The notes under the pieces: model-generated | What the model saw: only the letters and a program-made list of their open reading frames with translations | Database searches by the model: none | Told to the model about the DNA's origin: nothing | Shown here: piece after piece, positions 63,859 through 64,000 of the stretch | Position numbering within the stretch: the first letter of the stretch is position 1 | How the letters are laid out: every line of letters begins with the position of its first letter | Made by a program: the position numbers and the translations under genes | From: DATMRF01 sp035566435 | Lineage (GTDB): Bacteria > Verrucomicrobiota > Verrucomicrobiia > Limisphaerales > UBA8199 | NCBI GenBank assembly: GCA_035566435.1 | Contig: DATMRF010000103.1 | Location: forward strand, 14,707-78,706 | Direction: 5' to 3' | DNA length: 64,000 nucleotides

Positions 63859-64000
63859 GCTGCCCCCCACTATGGGCTACCCAACTAAAGTTCAACTCAT
63901 CCAACGTAAACAATCCGAACAATGGTACATCAACTTCCCGGCCGCCATCGCTCAAGGCATGGACTTCGCCAAGGGCGAGGAAGTCCTCTGGACCATCGCC
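63857..64000 (+). CDS. AbrB/MazE-like DNA-binding protein (partial, runs off window)
   Basis: Reading from the ATG at 63857 (or 63872) gives 48 codons to the window end without a stop: MGYPTKVQLIQRKQSEQWYI, then NFPAAIAQGMDFAKGEEVLW, then TIA. The FP-x8-10-FAKGEEV pattern resembles the swapped-hairpin AbrB/MazE/SpoVT domain. Small AbrB-like genes of this kind are often found next to transposase or toxin genes, so an IS or toxin partner may follow outside the window. The perfect palindrome at its start supports autoregulation. Family assignment is tentative. Confidence 0.6.
   Translation, partial: MLPPTMGYPTKVQLIQRKQSEQWYINFPAAIAQGMDFAKGEEVLWTIA

Overview
The window looks like a chromosomal segment from a Verrucomicrobiota-type bacterium, probably from the Limisphaerales/Pedosphaera side. 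This is inferred from gene content (DUF1080 hydrolases, tagaturonate epimerase UxaE, a phage Mu Gp27-like hypothetical, dispersed palindromes of the form GTGGACTgaAGTCCAC) and not from any marker gene. The coding DNA is GC-rich. Intergenic DNA is unusually full of short, word-like and palindromic repeats. No rRNA, intact tRNA or CRISPR array was found.

Layout. 0-1.4 kb: an ECF sigma factor, a small membrane protein and a membrane-anchored LTPEQ protein, coupled by overlapping stop/start codons (minus strand). 2-3.8 kb: a secreted cytochrome c / sorbosone-dehydrogenase-like fusion. 4.6-5.4 kb: a Gp27-like hypothetical whose tail is invaded by repeats. 5.8-16.1 kb (minus strand): a nine-gene unit made of a C4 zinc-ribbon protein, a PTS EIIA-like protein and a seven-subunit complex resembling hydrogenase-4. 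The large subunit of that complex has lost all four Ni-Fe cysteine ligands while the proximal Fe-S cluster and the proton-channel residues remain, so it is an energy-converting-hydrogenase-related (Ehr) complex and not a hydrogenase. 16.9-19.6 kb: uxaC and uxaE for hexuronate breakdown. 19.7-26.7 kb: miaE, a large DUF748 envelope protein, an NtrC-like regulator with a soluble kinase, and a DUF1080 protein. 26.7-29.3 kb: manC overlapping trpA, and a divergent trpG/pabA. 29.4-33.5 kb: a secreted Gfo/Idh/MocA oxidoreductase, then lysine 6-aminotransferase and an ALDH7 dehydrogenase that together would turn lysine into 2-aminoadipate. 33.5-35.3 kb: a NarX/NarL-type pair. 35.4-41.5 kb: a CusCBA/CzcCBA-like metal efflux operon followed by a PII-like protein of the kind linked to metal pumps. 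42-43.6 kb: an aldo/keto reductase and ThpR.

43.6-51.6 kb is the accessory part. It holds two kilobases of decayed tandem repeats, a two-gene islet (trypsin-like peptidase plus small P-loop kinase-like protein), a GKRP/MurQ-like double-SIS protein, and a RAYT-type (IS200-like) transposase. The transposase is bordered by palindromes and followed by a 139-bp tandem array that alternates two monomer types (278-bp higher-order period).

51.7-63.6 kb returns to housekeeping and envelope genes: a double-DUF1080 lipoprotein, a stand-alone glycogen-binding domain with an unknown partner, ahcY-metK with a divergent ArsR-methyltransferase regulator, kup, and rfbA-rfbC-rfbD-rfbB for dTDP-rhamnose. The window ends inside an AbrB-like gene whose start codon is overlapped by a perfect 20-bp palindrome.

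Coordinates and starts were judged by eye. Family assignments rest on motifs that can be read in the translated sequence; no database search was run.
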